NCBI GenBank assembly: GCA_903835555.1
Contig: CAILNN010000132.1
Span: forward strand, 1 to 35,554
DNA from: an uncultured Verrucomicrobiota bacterium
GTDB lineage: Bacteria > Verrucomicrobiota > Verrucomicrobiia > Limisphaerales > UBA9464
Direction: 5' to 3'
DNA length: 35,554 nucleotides
Shown here piece after piece: positions 15,682 through 24,821 of the stretch. The number at the start of each line of letters is the position of its first letter. The stretch's first letter is position 1. The position numbers and the translations under genes are program-made. The notes beneath the pieces are model-generated. The model did no database searches, was not told the origin of the DNA, and saw only the letters and a program-made list of their open reading frames with translations.

Positions 15682-17016
15682 TTATGCCGAGGCGATGGCT
15701 GGAATCCGAGCGGTGACAATTGTACCATTTCCTGGCGAGGATTTGATCGAGAATTTGCCACCCACCATCTCCAAACGTTCCCTCATGCCTAACAATCCCA
15801 ATCGACCGTCTGCTTTCGCCCGAAGGACGCGTTTCACATCAAAGGATTTTCCGTCATCCTTTACTGTCAGGCAAACCCAGTGCCTTTGCTTCTTAATTCG
15901 TACTTCCACCGCCCCGGCCTTCGCATGGATGGCAATGTTATTGAGGGCTTCTAGAGCGACGCGATAGAAAACGGTCCTTTGGTCGAGGGGCAGTTTGTCT
16001 ACTGCGGCATAGGAGGTCAAACTCGCCCGCACGTGCGTCCGTTTTATAAAATCCTCCATGAATGTCCGAAGCGCGGGAAGGAGTCCTAAATCTTCCAAGA
16101 CAGCCGGGCGAAGCTCTGCGGCGAACCGATGAACTATTGCCAGCGACTTTTCAATGAGTAGCTGCGTCTGCGCGACTCTCCTTCGAAGGCTTGCCGGCTT
16201 GTCTGATCGCCGGGGAGTCAAGGACGCCAGATGAATACTGATGCCGACCAACGTTTGCAAAACCGTATCATGTAGCTCGCGGCTGATGCGCCTTCGTTCC
16301 GCTTCCTGCGCAACCAGTATTTCGCGGGCCAATTGTCGCAATTGTTCCTCGCTTGTCTTGAGAGTTTGCTCAAGCGCCTTTCGACGAACGATTTCCCCCT
16401 CCAACTTCCGATTCGTGGTGGTCATTACCTCCAGGCGGCACCGGGCCTCCTCCGCCATTTTTCGCGCGGTAATGTCTACCACAACGACCCGACATTCCTG
16501 TCGGCTGCCCGAGCGTTGAGCTTCAATGGTTATGAACCGGACAGGTTGTCCTTTGCAGGCAAGTTCAAAATCACCGGTTTGTTTGGACTCACTCGCAAAA
16601 ACCTGCTTGAGAAAGATATTGAAGTTCGGACGAAACTCGGCGGAAACGAGCCGTGCGAAGGACTGGCCCACCAAAAGAGATCGCTCCATTCCGACCAGGG
16701 CCGCCCCGGAGAGGTTCGATCGAAGAATTGCACCTGTTGTTGCGACCGTAAAGTACCCGCTCGGCGCAAAATCGTACAGATCTGTATAAGCATCCAGCGC
16801 CACTTCCAGTTGATCCCGTGCATGCCGCAATTCCGCGTTCTGCATTTCCAGCTCAATCTGATGGACCTGCAATTCATGGAGTAGCCGTTTGGCGTCAGTG
16901 ACGGTCTTTGGCACCACATCGGCGGACCGTTCGTTTTCTGATCGCTTTCGCAAGCGGTCTTCGGCACTGCGGCGAAGTTGAGCGCGCTGGTCCGTTCCTG
17001 GTGGGTCTAAATTCAT
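15682..17016 (-). CDS. PAS-domain NarL-type (HisKA_3) sensor histidine kinase
   Basis: A 444-residue cytoplasmic kinase. An N-terminal helix (LLHELQVHQIELEMQNAELR, 45-64) leads to a PAS domain (about 78-185: YDFAPSGYFTV ... VVVVDITARK). The HisKA_3 dimerisation helix is EAERRRISRELHDTVLQTL with phospho-acceptor His249. The ATPase domain shows the N box ALEALNNIAIHAKA (Asn360 region) and the GLLGMRERLEMVGG box. The G1 box reads DDGKSFD where DxGxG is usual, so the second glycine is replaced by Ser. It starts 25 bp after the CheB-CheR fusion and is probably co-transcribed with it. The LuxR-type response regulator that normally partners such kinases is not adjacent. Confidence 0.9.
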   Translation of the reverse strand: MNLDPPGTDQRAQLRRSAEDRLRKRSENERSADVVPKTVTDAKRLLHELQVHQIELEMQNAELRHARDQLEVALDAYTDLYDFAPSGYFTVATTGAILRSNLSGAALVGMERSLLVGQSFARLVSAEFRPNFNIFLKQVFASESKQTGDFELACKGQPVRFITIEAQRSGSRQECRVVVVDITARKMAEEARCRLEVMTTTNRKLEGEIVRRKALEQTLKTSEEQLRQLAREILVAQEAERRRISRELHDTVLQTLVGISIHLASLTPRRSDKPASLRRRVAQTQLLIEKSLAIVHRFAAELRPAVLEDLGLLPALRTFMEDFIKRTHVRASLTSYAAVDKLPLDQRTVFYRVALEALNNIAIHAKAGAVEVRIKKQRHWVCLTVKDDGKSFDVKRVLRAKADGRLGLLGMRERLEMVGGKFSIKSSPGNGTIVTARIPAIASA

Positions 17017-17041
17017 GCCAATTGGGGTTGCCCTTCAGTGG

Positions 17042-19723
17042 TCACGACTTTGCTTTCCGCTTCCTTCTCTTCAATTCGGCTGTTTGTCGGGTGACGCTTT
17101 TCTCTAATACGAATGAGGTGTTGCGTAACTCTGCTTCTAACGTCTTCGATACGGTGATGTTCGCAAAAGTGATCACCACGCCGTCAATCCGGTCGTCTTG
17201 GGTGCGATAGGGCATGATGCGCACAGAAAACCATCGACCGTCACGCGCACCAATTGACTTTTCCACCGGAACCAGTTTTCGCAGCACCTCCTGAGCATCG
17301 CCGACCAATTCCGGATAGCACAAATCTGACGCTAGATCGGTAATTGGCCGTCCGGCATCCCCCGCGATGAGCTTGATGATTTTTGTCGCCTGCGGGGTAA
17401 AGCGCCGAACCTTCAATTCCTTGTCTAAAAACAAAGTCGCAATATCGGTGCTATCGAGCAGGTTCTTCATGTCGTTGCTAGCCCGCGACAGTTCATCCAC
17501 CTTGGCCTGCAACTCAGTATTGACGGTTTGGAGTTCCTCGTTCATGGACTGCATCTCCTCCTTTGAAGTGGTGAGTTCCTCGTTGGTGGACTGCAATTCC
17601 TCGTTCGTGGATTGTAACTCTTCGTTGGCGGAACGTAGTTCCTCCTGCGACGTCTGCATTTCTTCATGGGTGGCACGAGCCTCGCCACGAACCTGTAAAA
17701 GTTCCCGCTCCAGTTCCGCTAGTCGAGCGCTGCTAGCGGTAGACCTTGCGGCGTGTGCGGAGACGTTGGCAACCACTGGACCAGCCGTATCGGTGAATAC
17801 GATCATAACCAATCCCCGCAAGGACTCAGGTTCCGCAAGCTGTTGAATGCTGACGTCCACATATTGAGCACCTCCATTTGTTCCGACCTTAAGTCCATGC
17901 ACCGCCACGCTTTCCTTTTGGCGGATTGCCTCTGCAAATGCCCGTGTGAGTTCGTAGCGCAACCCCTCCCGAGCCATCGCAAATAGATTCCAGTTGGCCT
18001 TGCCCGCTGCCGGTTCCAAATATTTTCCGGTTCGTCCGCTAACGTAAACAATGTCACCCATGTCGTTGGTCATAACGGCAGGTGGGGCATATCGCTGCAA
18101 GACCAACTCGTTAGCAGTTGCCTGAAGGCTGGTGGACGTTTTGGCGGTCCCGCGGATTTCGGAACCAGCAGACGGTACAGAGCTAAAGGAGGACGGAAAA
18201 ATAATTTGCTCAGGCCGAAGAACGGATTCAATCCGCCGAAAGATGCGAGACTTGCCGGCGAACGGGGTAAACAAGTTACTGAATTCGCCAATTGTCTCTG
18301 CACTGCCTTGAAATAAGATGCCGCCTGGATTGAGGCTATAATGGAACAGTGGAATCAGCTTCTTCTGTACTTCGGACGTCAGATATATCAGCAGGTTGCG
18401 GCAGCTCAGTATTTCGAGCTTGGTAAAGGGGGGCTCCAGAATGAGATTCTGCGGGGCAAAGATGACCAACTCCCGAATCTCCTTTCGCACCCTGTAGCCG
18501 TTTTCTTCCTTGGTAAAAAATCGTTTTAGTCGCGCTTCGGAAACGTCAGCGGAAATATTGGACGGAAAGACACCGAGCCGTGCTTTCTCGATGGCGTCTT
18601 TATCCAGATCGGTGGCAAAGATTTGCACCGAAGTATTTCTCTTGGGTTTCAATTCATCGATTGCTTCTCGGAGTACGATGGCCAACGAATAGGCTTCTTC
18701 GCCCGTGGAGCAACCAGCCACCCAGGCGCGCAATGGCCGACCAGTCGGGCGATCCGCCAGCAGTCCAGGAATGGCTTGGGCGCGAAGATGCTCCCAAGCG
18801 GCGGGATCGCGGAAAAAGTTCGTCACCCCTATCAGCAACTCCTTGAACAGCAGATTCAGCTCCTGCGGATTCTCTTGCAGATAGCGGACATATGTCGACG
18901 TTTTGTTGATCTGATGAATACCCATCCGGCGCTCAATCCGGCGATAGAGGGTGCTTTTTTTGTAAAACGAAAAATCGTTACCCGAACTTCCGCGCAACAG
19001 AACTATGATCTTTTCCAGGGCGCTCTGTGTCTGGTCATCCCGCAAATTTTCGTTTCGGGTCATTTGCGGCGGGCGTTGCAGATAGGCAAGAATCTTTCCC
19101 GACAACTGGTCGGCCGGGGCGACGATGTCCGCCAGTCCCGCATCGATCGCGCTGCGTGGCATGGAGTCAAATTTTGCCGTCGAAGGATCCTGAACCAACA
19201 CCACGCCTGCTGCCTCTTTTATAGCCCGCAATCCCAACGTTCCATCGGAACCCATGCCAGAAAGGATCACCCCAACGCTATTTTCCTTCTGATCCTGGGC
19301 CAGCGATCTGAGAAAAAAGTCAATTGGCAAACGTAACCCGCGCGGTGCCACGGGCACGAGCAAATGGAGCACCCCGTTTAAAATGGACATGTCTTTGTTC
19401 GGCGGAATGACATAGACGCAATTTGGACGCACAAGGGTGCGATCTTTTGCTTGAGCGACCTTCATCCGAGTAGCCCGCTGAAGGAGTTCGGACATCACGC
19501 CCTTTCTCGTCGGGTCCAGATGCTGAATGATGACAAATGCCATGCCGCTACCGACCGGAACATGCCCAAGAAGCTGCTCCAAGGCTTCAAGTCCGCCAGC
19601 TGAGGCTCCAACGCCAACGATTGGAAACGCAACCTTTGGCTGAATCACTTCGGCGGAAACTATCGGAAGGGCGACCGGTGAAGCTTTCCTTTTCACGCGT
19701 TTTGAATTTATGTACTTGACCAT
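17042..19723 (-). CDS. CheB-CheR-PAS fusion protein
   Basis: Read from the ATG at 19723 it has 893 residues. The CheB methylesterase domain (about 33-210) holds the catalytic triad Ser41 (GASAGG), His68 (IIQHLD) and Asp160 (GMGSDG). The CheR methyltransferase (about 225-490) has FSFYKKSTLYRRIERRM, TNFFRDPAAW and the SAM-binding AGCSTGEEAYSLA and FATDLDKDAIEKAR. Then come a PAS-like part, a coiled coil of repeated NEELQST units (about 680-745) and a final PAS domain (LLDSTDIATLFLD ... VITFANITVSK). No kinase domain follows in the same chain; the next gene supplies one. Such fusions are not linked to flagella but to non-chemotactic signalling. No CheB receiver domain is present. The frame stays open for another 182 codons upstream, without recognisable homology. 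Confidence 0.9.
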   Translation of the reverse strand: MVKYINSKRVKRKASPVALPIVSAEVIQPKVAFPIVGVGASAGGLEALEQLLGHVPVGSGMAFVIIQHLDPTRKGVMSELLQRATRMKVAQAKDRTLVRPNCVYVIPPNKDMSILNGVLHLLVPVAPRGLRLPIDFFLRSLAQDQKENSVGVILSGMGSDGTLGLRAIKEAAGVVLVQDPSTAKFDSMPRSAIDAGLADIVAPADQLSGKILAYLQRPPQMTRNENLRDDQTQSALEKIIVLLRGSSGNDFSFYKKSTLYRRIERRMGIHQINKTSTYVRYLQENPQELNLLFKELLIGVTNFFRDPAAWEHLRAQAIPGLLADRPTGRPLRAWVAGCSTGEEAYSLAIVLREAIDELKPKRNTSVQIFATDLDKDAIEKARLGVFPSNISADVSEARLKRFFTKEENGYRVRKEIRELVIFAPQNLILEPPFTKLEILSCRNLLIYLTSEVQKKLIPLFHYSLNPGGILFQGSAETIGEFSNLFTPFAGKSRIFRRIESVLRPEQIIFPSSFSSVPSAGSEIRGTAKTSTSLQATANELVLQRYAPPAVMTNDMGDIVYVSGRTGKYLEPAAGKANWNLFAMAREGLRYELTRAFAEAIRQKESVAVHGLKVGTNGGAQYVDVSIQQLAEPESLRGLVMIVFTDTAGPVVANVSAHAARSTASSARLAELERELLQVRGEARATHEEMQTSQEELRSANEELQSTNEELQSTNEELTTSKEEMQSMNEELQTVNTELQAKVDELSRASNDMKNLLDSTDIATLFLDKELKVRRFTPQATKIIKLIAGDAGRPITDLASDLCYPELVGDAQEVLRKLVPVEKSIGARDGRWFSVRIMPYRTQDDRIDGVVITFANITVSKTLEAELRNTSFVLEKSVTRQTAELKRRKRKAKS
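17524..17665 (-). repeat. 21-bp tandem repeats inside the CheB-CheR gene
   Basis: The DNA has a 21-bp period, encoding seven-residue units of the type NEELQST in a coiled coil between the PAS-like domains. This heptad stretch is common in CheB-CheR-PAS proteins and can vary in number by slippage. Confidence 0.7.
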
Positions 19724-20833
19724 GACATCTTGGATTCTGTCTGAAAAGCCCGACGTCGCAGTAATTGCCTCCAGTCCGAGGGTGTGGTTGCTCTGGCGGT
19801 TTTGAACCCCAATGATGTTGACCGCCTCACTTGACTGTACACGGTTGTCCATGACGGAGGACCAAGGGCCGACATGGTGGCAATAGGCGTTGATGTTCAC
19901 GTTGGTCCCGCTTGGTGCCGCCGCGCCGTTTGGAACGACGGTCGTCGGTTGGGGTGCCGGGTCGAAAATCCGCGGTTCGGCGGGAAGGCTCCATGGAATG
20001 TGGCTGGCGGTGTTCGACGGGTTGGTTAGTCGACGGGTTGTCGAGCTGGGAGTCGAAAGATGCCCATTTTCCCCTGTCGCGGATCCGTAGCTCCCGCATA
20101 GATCGCTGCCAACCAACACGTTACAACTGGAGCCGGTGGTCGGGATTGAACGCGAAGTTCCGATGTAACTCCTTGCAAATTTGGCGGCAAGAAGAATCCT
20201 CCAGTGCTTTGGCCAACCTTTCGATACTCCCGAATTACACCAACTGACACTTTCACTGAGTGCGACCACCCCGAGGCAACAATTTCAGCCAGAAATGTAC
20301 ACCAACTGCCGGGGACTCACACATGTCCAACGGGTTCAAAGAGAGCTTGAGGCAAATCCGGGCTATGCGAAGCGTAAGGCATGTGAAGCCGTTATTTTGC
20401 AAGGCCTGAGAACTCGATCAGCCAGGTCACGTGAAACTATCTATAACGGAAATCGAATGACAGCGTCAATCGTGTGGTTGATTCCAAAAATGGAACAAGC
20501 TGTTGTCAAATGTGAACTGGCAACCCAGATAGCCTTGAAATGAGATGCGGCCCTGAATGGAACGGCCAGGGTCGTCCGTGACGAATGGCGGACCGCCCCT
20601 GCGGGGAGCCTCACAATAGTTCCAATCGGCCCAACCTTGCGGATGATCGAGAAGTTATTGCTATCGGGAATAACCCCACCGCTCCTGATGCTCTCTGATC
20701 CATGATTCCGTCCTATCGACGTTGGAGAATCGCCCACTGAATCGTGGAAGGGTTTTACCCTATTGGATTGTAGTAATTAAAATGGAGTATAGGCAATCGA
20801 ACGAATGATAGACACAATACGATTCATCAAAAC
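19724..20833. other. 1.1-kb region without a convincing gene
   Basis: From 19724 to 20269 the minus strand is open in frame with the CheB-CheR gene, but the translation (for example CNVLVGSDLCGSYGSATGEN) has no domain I recognise and atypical composition. From 20270 to 20833 only short frames are present. Neither transfer RNA nor terminator was seen. The region may hold promoters for the divergent CheB-CheR and DUF4142 genes, decayed sequence, or an N-terminal extension of the fusion protein. Confidence 0.5.
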
Positions 20834-21388
20834 ATGAGAATACAATATACTTCACCCACCCGATCCCCACGGCCTATCGGTCGAAGTTTCGTCGATTTGA
20901 GCCGCTCCCTTGCCTTGACCGGCCTGATCCTCGCCGGTCTCGGGCTTGCGGCCGCCCCCCCACTCTCGACCGAAGATGCAAAATTCATCCTTTCCGCTGC
21001 CCAAGGCGGCATGACCGAGGTGAAACTCGGAGAACTGGCGGTCGGCATTGGCGCACGTGATGACGTCAAGGCGCTCGGCAGACGGATGGCCAAGGACCAC
21101 GAAGCGATCAACAGCGATCTGAAAGCCCTCGCCAACCAAAAGGGCGTCAGCCTGCCGGATGCCATGGACGAAAAGCATCTGGAAATCGTTGAGAGAATGG
21201 CTGGCCTCGACGCTTCGAAGTTTGATCAGGCGTATATCACACATATGATCAAAGCGCATAAGAAGGATGCAAAAGCATTCAATTCCGAGCGATCGTCGAC
21301 GAGTGACGCGGATATCAAACTCTTCCTCGAAAAGGTAATTCCGATCGTAGAGGGACACTTGAAACAAGCCAGGGCATTGCAACGTTAA
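20834..21388 (+). CDS. DUF4142 family exported protein
   Basis: A 184-residue protein. An N-terminal Arg-rich stretch precedes a signal segment (about residues 25-42, LALTGLILAGLGLAAA). The DUF4142 domain covers the rest: DAKFILSAAQGGMTEVKLGELAV, DDVKALGRRMAKDHEAIN, FDQAYITHMIKAHKKDAKAF and the end VIPIVEGHLKQARAL. These are ferritin-like helical bundles, often in stress regulons, of unknown activity. The long low-GC leader upstream suggests its own promoter. It converges on the dehydrogenase gene across 220 bp in which nothing else was seen. Confidence 0.88.
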   Translation: MRIQYTSPTRSPRPIGRSFVDLSRSLALTGLILAGLGLAAAPPLSTEDAKFILSAAQGGMTEVKLGELAVGIGARDDVKALGRRMAKDHEAINSDLKALANQKGVSLPDAMDEKHLEIVERMAGLDASKFDQAYITHMIKAHKKDAKAFNSERSSTSDADIKLFLEKVIPIVEGHLKQARALQR

Positions 21389-21608
21389 GGACATTTGTTG
21401 CGGGTGCGCTGAGGGAATCTCACACTCGAGATCGGGTTACAGCCCATAGCAACAACGCCGGTTGTCTCCCATGGTTTAGCAAAGCAACGAAGCAAAGTGT
21501 GTCTCTCCTGGGCCACGACAAGTATGCCTCTTTCCCCCTTCGCCGCTGGTTACTAAGGCGTGTTTTCAAAATGCATTTGCCTGTCTGCTGGCCAAAACAG
21601 GGGGGGCT

Positions 21609-24191
21609 TCATCGGCCAGGTTGGTAGATTTTCATCTCGTGGATTGACCAGTAGACACCTTCCTCCGCGCCAGTCTGGGTGATTCGGATAAATCGGGTGT
21701 TCGCCGGTTTAAATTCAATTTCTGTCCGCGCCTTTTTCCCGAGCCCACTGGCTACCGGTTCGCCCCAATGCTGGCCGTCGCTGGAAAGCTGCACTTTGTA
21801 TCCGCGGGGGTAATCATAGGCGGAAGCCCCGGCGTCCAATTCCAAGGCGTCGACGTTGGTTTCCTGGGGAAGCTCGATTTGAAACCACTCCCCCGGGGCC
21901 TGGTAGCTTCCCGTGTCATAACGCGTGTTCATGTCCCCGTCCACGGCCTGCTGTGCCACGCTGGGATTGTGGCTCGCGGTCACGTGCCACTGGGAACGGT
22001 TGGCTAGCGCCTGGGGCACCGCCGCCCGCAATTCCTCCGGCGTCCAGGGATCGCTCCGACCACGAATGGCAGCCCGGACCCGGGCCACGTCGTTCGTGTC
22101 CACCAAGGTGGCGTGGTTCAGGAAGCCGTTCCGCACATAGGAAGCGACCGCGGCAATCCAGTCATCTGCATTGCCTTCCATCGGCACCATCTGAGCGGTG
22201 TAGGTCTTTCCTCCCACCGGACCGTTTAAGCCTTTTAAAAGCACGCTAATCATTCCGTCGCGGTGGCCGGTCACGGTTTGGGATCGAACCAGCGGCGGTG
22301 CCAGGGTTTCGCCAGGTTTGCCGCCCTGCAACGGCTGCCCGCGTCCATCGGTACCATGGCAGGCAAAGCAAAGTTCCTTGTAAATAGCCTCGCCATGTTG
22401 GAGCCGTTTTCGTTCGTCGGACGTGAACTGCGGATCCAAGGACTCTGCAGTCGGACGCAACAACTTCGAGGCGATCTCGCGCACCCCAGGAGAGTCTGCG
22501 GTCAAAATCGAGGCTTCAATCAATGCCGTGGCATTGGTCCATTGCAACAGGTGGGGAGTTAGCAGGGCTTGAATCGCCACCGTCGGATCCGGATCCTTCG
22601 CCATCGCCTCCAAGTCAGGCACCAGTGATTTGTCTCCCACCTTGTCGAGGCTCTCGCTGGCACGGATCGCGGCAGCGCGCACTTGCGGGTCGGCGTCATT
22701 TAACATCTCCCGAAGGAATGGAGCGTCCACGGACTGCAATCCTTCCAGCGTCCAGATGGCGTGAATCCGCGCGAGGGAGTTCGAGGTCTGGCGGGCGAGC
22801 CGGACCAGGGCGGACGCGACCGTTTTATCGCCACGCAACACCAGTGTTTCCTGCGCAGTGTCGCGCCACCAGCCGTTCGGATGTTCCAAATGAGCGACGA
22901 GTTCGATGGAACTCTCTTGCAGCATGTGCGGTTGCGGCCCCGGTTTGAAATCCTTGTGGGTCAATCGCCAGATTCGTCCACGACCGAAATTTTTATCCAA
23001 CGAATATTTCTCCACCATCGGACGAAGAAACGAGCCCTTCTGAACCCAGGCACCCTCCTGAATGATCCCTCGGTACATGTCCACAATATAAAGCGTCCCG
23101 TCTGGCGCATTCATCATGTTCACCGGGCGGAAATTCGGATCGGTGGAAAGGATGAACTCCGTCTTGTCATAGGCGTTCCGCAGATACGTCAGACCATCCT
23201 TCACCTCGACCTTCGCGCGCCGGATCAAACGTCCGACCGGCTCCGCAAAAAGAAGATCTCCGCGCAGATCCTCTGGCAGCCTGTCGCCGCGAAAAATTTC
23301 GTTCCCGCAAGTGGCCGTAAAGTGATTCAGAGTTTTGTTCTCCGGACGGTAACGGGTCGTGCCTCCCTGGACGTCGGCTAGTCCAACCAAAGGCCAGACC
23401 TCAGGAAAATTGGCCGGGACTTGGTCGCTGATATTGAACGCCCCGTAAACAATCGGAACCTGGAAATTCACCGGGCCGACCTCGCCGCCCCCGTTCACAA
23501 ACCAGATCTTTCCATGATTATCCTGGCAGATCCCCCACTGGCCACCGTTTGGTGCCGTCAATTCTTGGATCACGTTCGTTCCCTGCCATCGCAATCGGTA
23601 GGCGTTCACCGTCATGTACATCCAATTGTCAATCGCCCAGATCAATCCGCTCTGCTGATGCTCCAGGTTTTCCCCACGCGGACCACCCGCGTAAAACAAC
23701 AGCTTCTGGTCCGACACTCCATCCCCGTCCGTGTCGCGATAGAGCCAGATGTCATTGGAATCCGTCTCATTCACCAGCAGGCCGTCGCGAACCGGCAAAA
23801 TCATCCTCGGAAGCAACAGGTGATCGATGAATACCGTGTGCTTGTCGAAAACCCCGTCACCCTTGCTCGACCAGTGGAGGGAAACGCGACTATTGGTGGT
23901 GAGCTCGTTATGACCATCGATGTCCTGCATATAGGTCCGCATTTCGGCCACGAACATGCGGCCATTCCCGTCAAACTTGGCCACCACTGGCTCACGGATA
24001 ACCGGATCGCTTAACACCAATTCCAAACGGTATCCCTCGGGAAGGACAAACGTTTTCGCCTCGGCCTCCGGTGATAGATAGGGCACCGGGGTGGAAAGTG
24101 TGGTGTCGACGGGAGGGGTGGCGGCTCGAACGATCGGGTTTGCCATCAATCCGACAATGACTAAAAAGACGAAAAAATTGTGCTTCTTCAT
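21609..24191 (-). CDS. PVC-type membrane-bound dehydrogenase with HEAT, cytochrome c and discoidin domains
   Basis: An 860-residue secreted protein. The signal peptide (1-24) is followed by a beta-propeller of the 'putative membrane-bound dehydrogenase' type (about 45-415: LPEGYRLELVLSDP, GNGRMFVAEMRTY, DTDGDGVSD, NAPDGTLYIVDMYRGIIQ). HEAT-like repeats (about 425-580) follow, then a cytochrome c domain with CFACH at 608-612 and a candidate distal Met in QMVPMEG (668-673). A C-terminal F5/8-type discoidin domain (about 735-857: WFQIELPQETNVDALELDAG, RFIRITQTG) probably binds carbohydrate. Related proteins in Planctomycetes and Verrucomicrobia are thought to oxidise sugars in the periplasm. The product and acceptor are unknown. 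Confidence 0.9.
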   Translation of the reverse strand: MKKHNFFVFLVIVGLMANPIVRAATPPVDTTLSTPVPYLSPEAEAKTFVLPEGYRLELVLSDPVIREPVVAKFDGNGRMFVAEMRTYMQDIDGHNELTTNSRVSLHWSSKGDGVFDKHTVFIDHLLLPRMILPVRDGLLVNETDSNDIWLYRDTDGDGVSDQKLLFYAGGPRGENLEHQQSGLIWAIDNWMYMTVNAYRLRWQGTNVIQELTAPNGGQWGICQDNHGKIWFVNGGGEVGPVNFQVPIVYGAFNISDQVPANFPEVWPLVGLADVQGGTTRYRPENKTLNHFTATCGNEIFRGDRLPEDLRGDLLFAEPVGRLIRRAKVEVKDGLTYLRNAYDKTEFILSTDPNFRPVNMMNAPDGTLYIVDMYRGIIQEGAWVQKGSFLRPMVEKYSLDKNFGRGRIWRLTHKDFKPGPQPHMLQESSIELVAHLEHPNGWWRDTAQETLVLRGDKTVASALVRLARQTSNSLARIHAIWTLEGLQSVDAPFLREMLNDADPQVRAAAIRASESLDKVGDKSLVPDLEAMAKDPDPTVAIQALLTPHLLQWTNATALIEASILTADSPGVREIASKLLRPTAESLDPQFTSDERKRLQHGEAIYKELCFACHGTDGRGQPLQGGKPGETLAPPLVRSQTVTGHRDGMISVLLKGLNGPVGGKTYTAQMVPMEGNADDWIAAVASYVRNGFLNHATLVDTNDVARVRAAIRGRSDPWTPEELRAAVPQALANRSQWHVTASHNPSVAQQAVDGDMNTRYDTGSYQAPGEWFQIELPQETNVDALELDAGASAYDYPRGYKVQLSSDGQHWGEPVASGLGKKARTEIEFKPANTRFIRITQTGAEEGVYWSIHEMKIYQPGR

Positions 24192-24384
24192 TGATGAAAA
24201 AGAGCCGACAAAAACCTAGAATGGACCTTCTGCAGCAGCAAGCCCATTCGCCGCCAAGGAGTTCATCCAATCAGATAAGCGAGGTTCGACCCTTCTTGCG
24301 GAGTCACGCGCAGTCGGAGCAGCCCTCGTGAATACGCGATGGCGCTGGTATCTCCTGGCCCTTGAGGCGCTTGCCTGATGATAA

Positions 24385-24636
24385 GGGGGTTACCCGGAGC
24401 GATTCGACCAAGAAGCCTTGGGCCACAACAGCAAGGCGGTATACCGGGCGTATGCCAAGAAAGCCAAAGTTCCTGTGCCTTCCCTCGAAGAGTTTGAGGC
24501 GAAAGCAACCAAGGACAAGGTGCTCCGGTTTCCCTGGCTGAGCGATCTGGGCGGTACCGGTCCGGAAGGCCTGGCTCGATCAAACGAGCAACGAACCGGA
24601 TATTGCGACCATTGCGTGAAGCATCGCATGCTGTAA
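24385..24636 (+). pseudogene. Tyrosine recombinase (integrase) C-terminal remnant
   Basis: The translation after a stop at 24382 reads GYPERFDQEALGHNSKAVYR and continues with AYAKKAKVPVPSLEEFE. This is the C-terminal end of phage-type integrases common in PVC genomes (ALGHxSKAVxRAYAKxA, then PxLEEYE). The catalytic Arg, His and Tyr region is missing, so it is a 3' relic. The stretch 24192-24384 upstream holds no intact frame for the rest. It lies between two metabolic genes, next to a hairpin repeat, and marks an old insertion site. Confidence 0.7.
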
Positions 24637-24702
24637 AAATCACGATGGCGGACGCGACATTAGCGGGATTAGTCATTGGCTTTGAGATTGCCCAAATCAA
24701 AG

Positions 24703-24733
24703 AAAGCGGCGAGACGCCGCTTTTACCTTGGGA
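24703..24733. repeat. REP-like hairpin repeat, copy 2
   Basis: AAAGCGGCG-AGA-CGCCGCTTT (24703-24723) followed by 'taccttggga'. Stem, loop and flank match copy 1 at 3932-3961. It lies between the integrase remnant and the PEP carboxylase gene. Confidence 0.75.
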
Positions 24734-24821
24734 AGCAAAGTGAACTTTCCTGTGACATTTTCCTGTCAAATAGCCTTCCTAGGGAAAACTATTGACGAAG
24801 GAAGGCAAATTGGGAATCCGG

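Noticed and set aside
17524..17665. Possible CRISPR-like array from 21-bp repeats
   Set aside because: The repeats are contiguous, lack spacers and encode a coiled coil inside the CheB-CheR gene.
18623..19336. 237-codon plus-strand frame opposite the CheB-CheR gene
   Set aside because: The other strand encodes intact CheB and CheR catalytic motifs; this translation has no domain.
20441..20737. 98-codon minus-strand frame in the gap before DUF4142
   Set aside because: No recognisable motif and poor composition; not supported as a gene.
24263..24769. 168-codon minus-strand frame
   Set aside because: It runs antisense to the recognisable integrase remnant and through a hairpin repeat.
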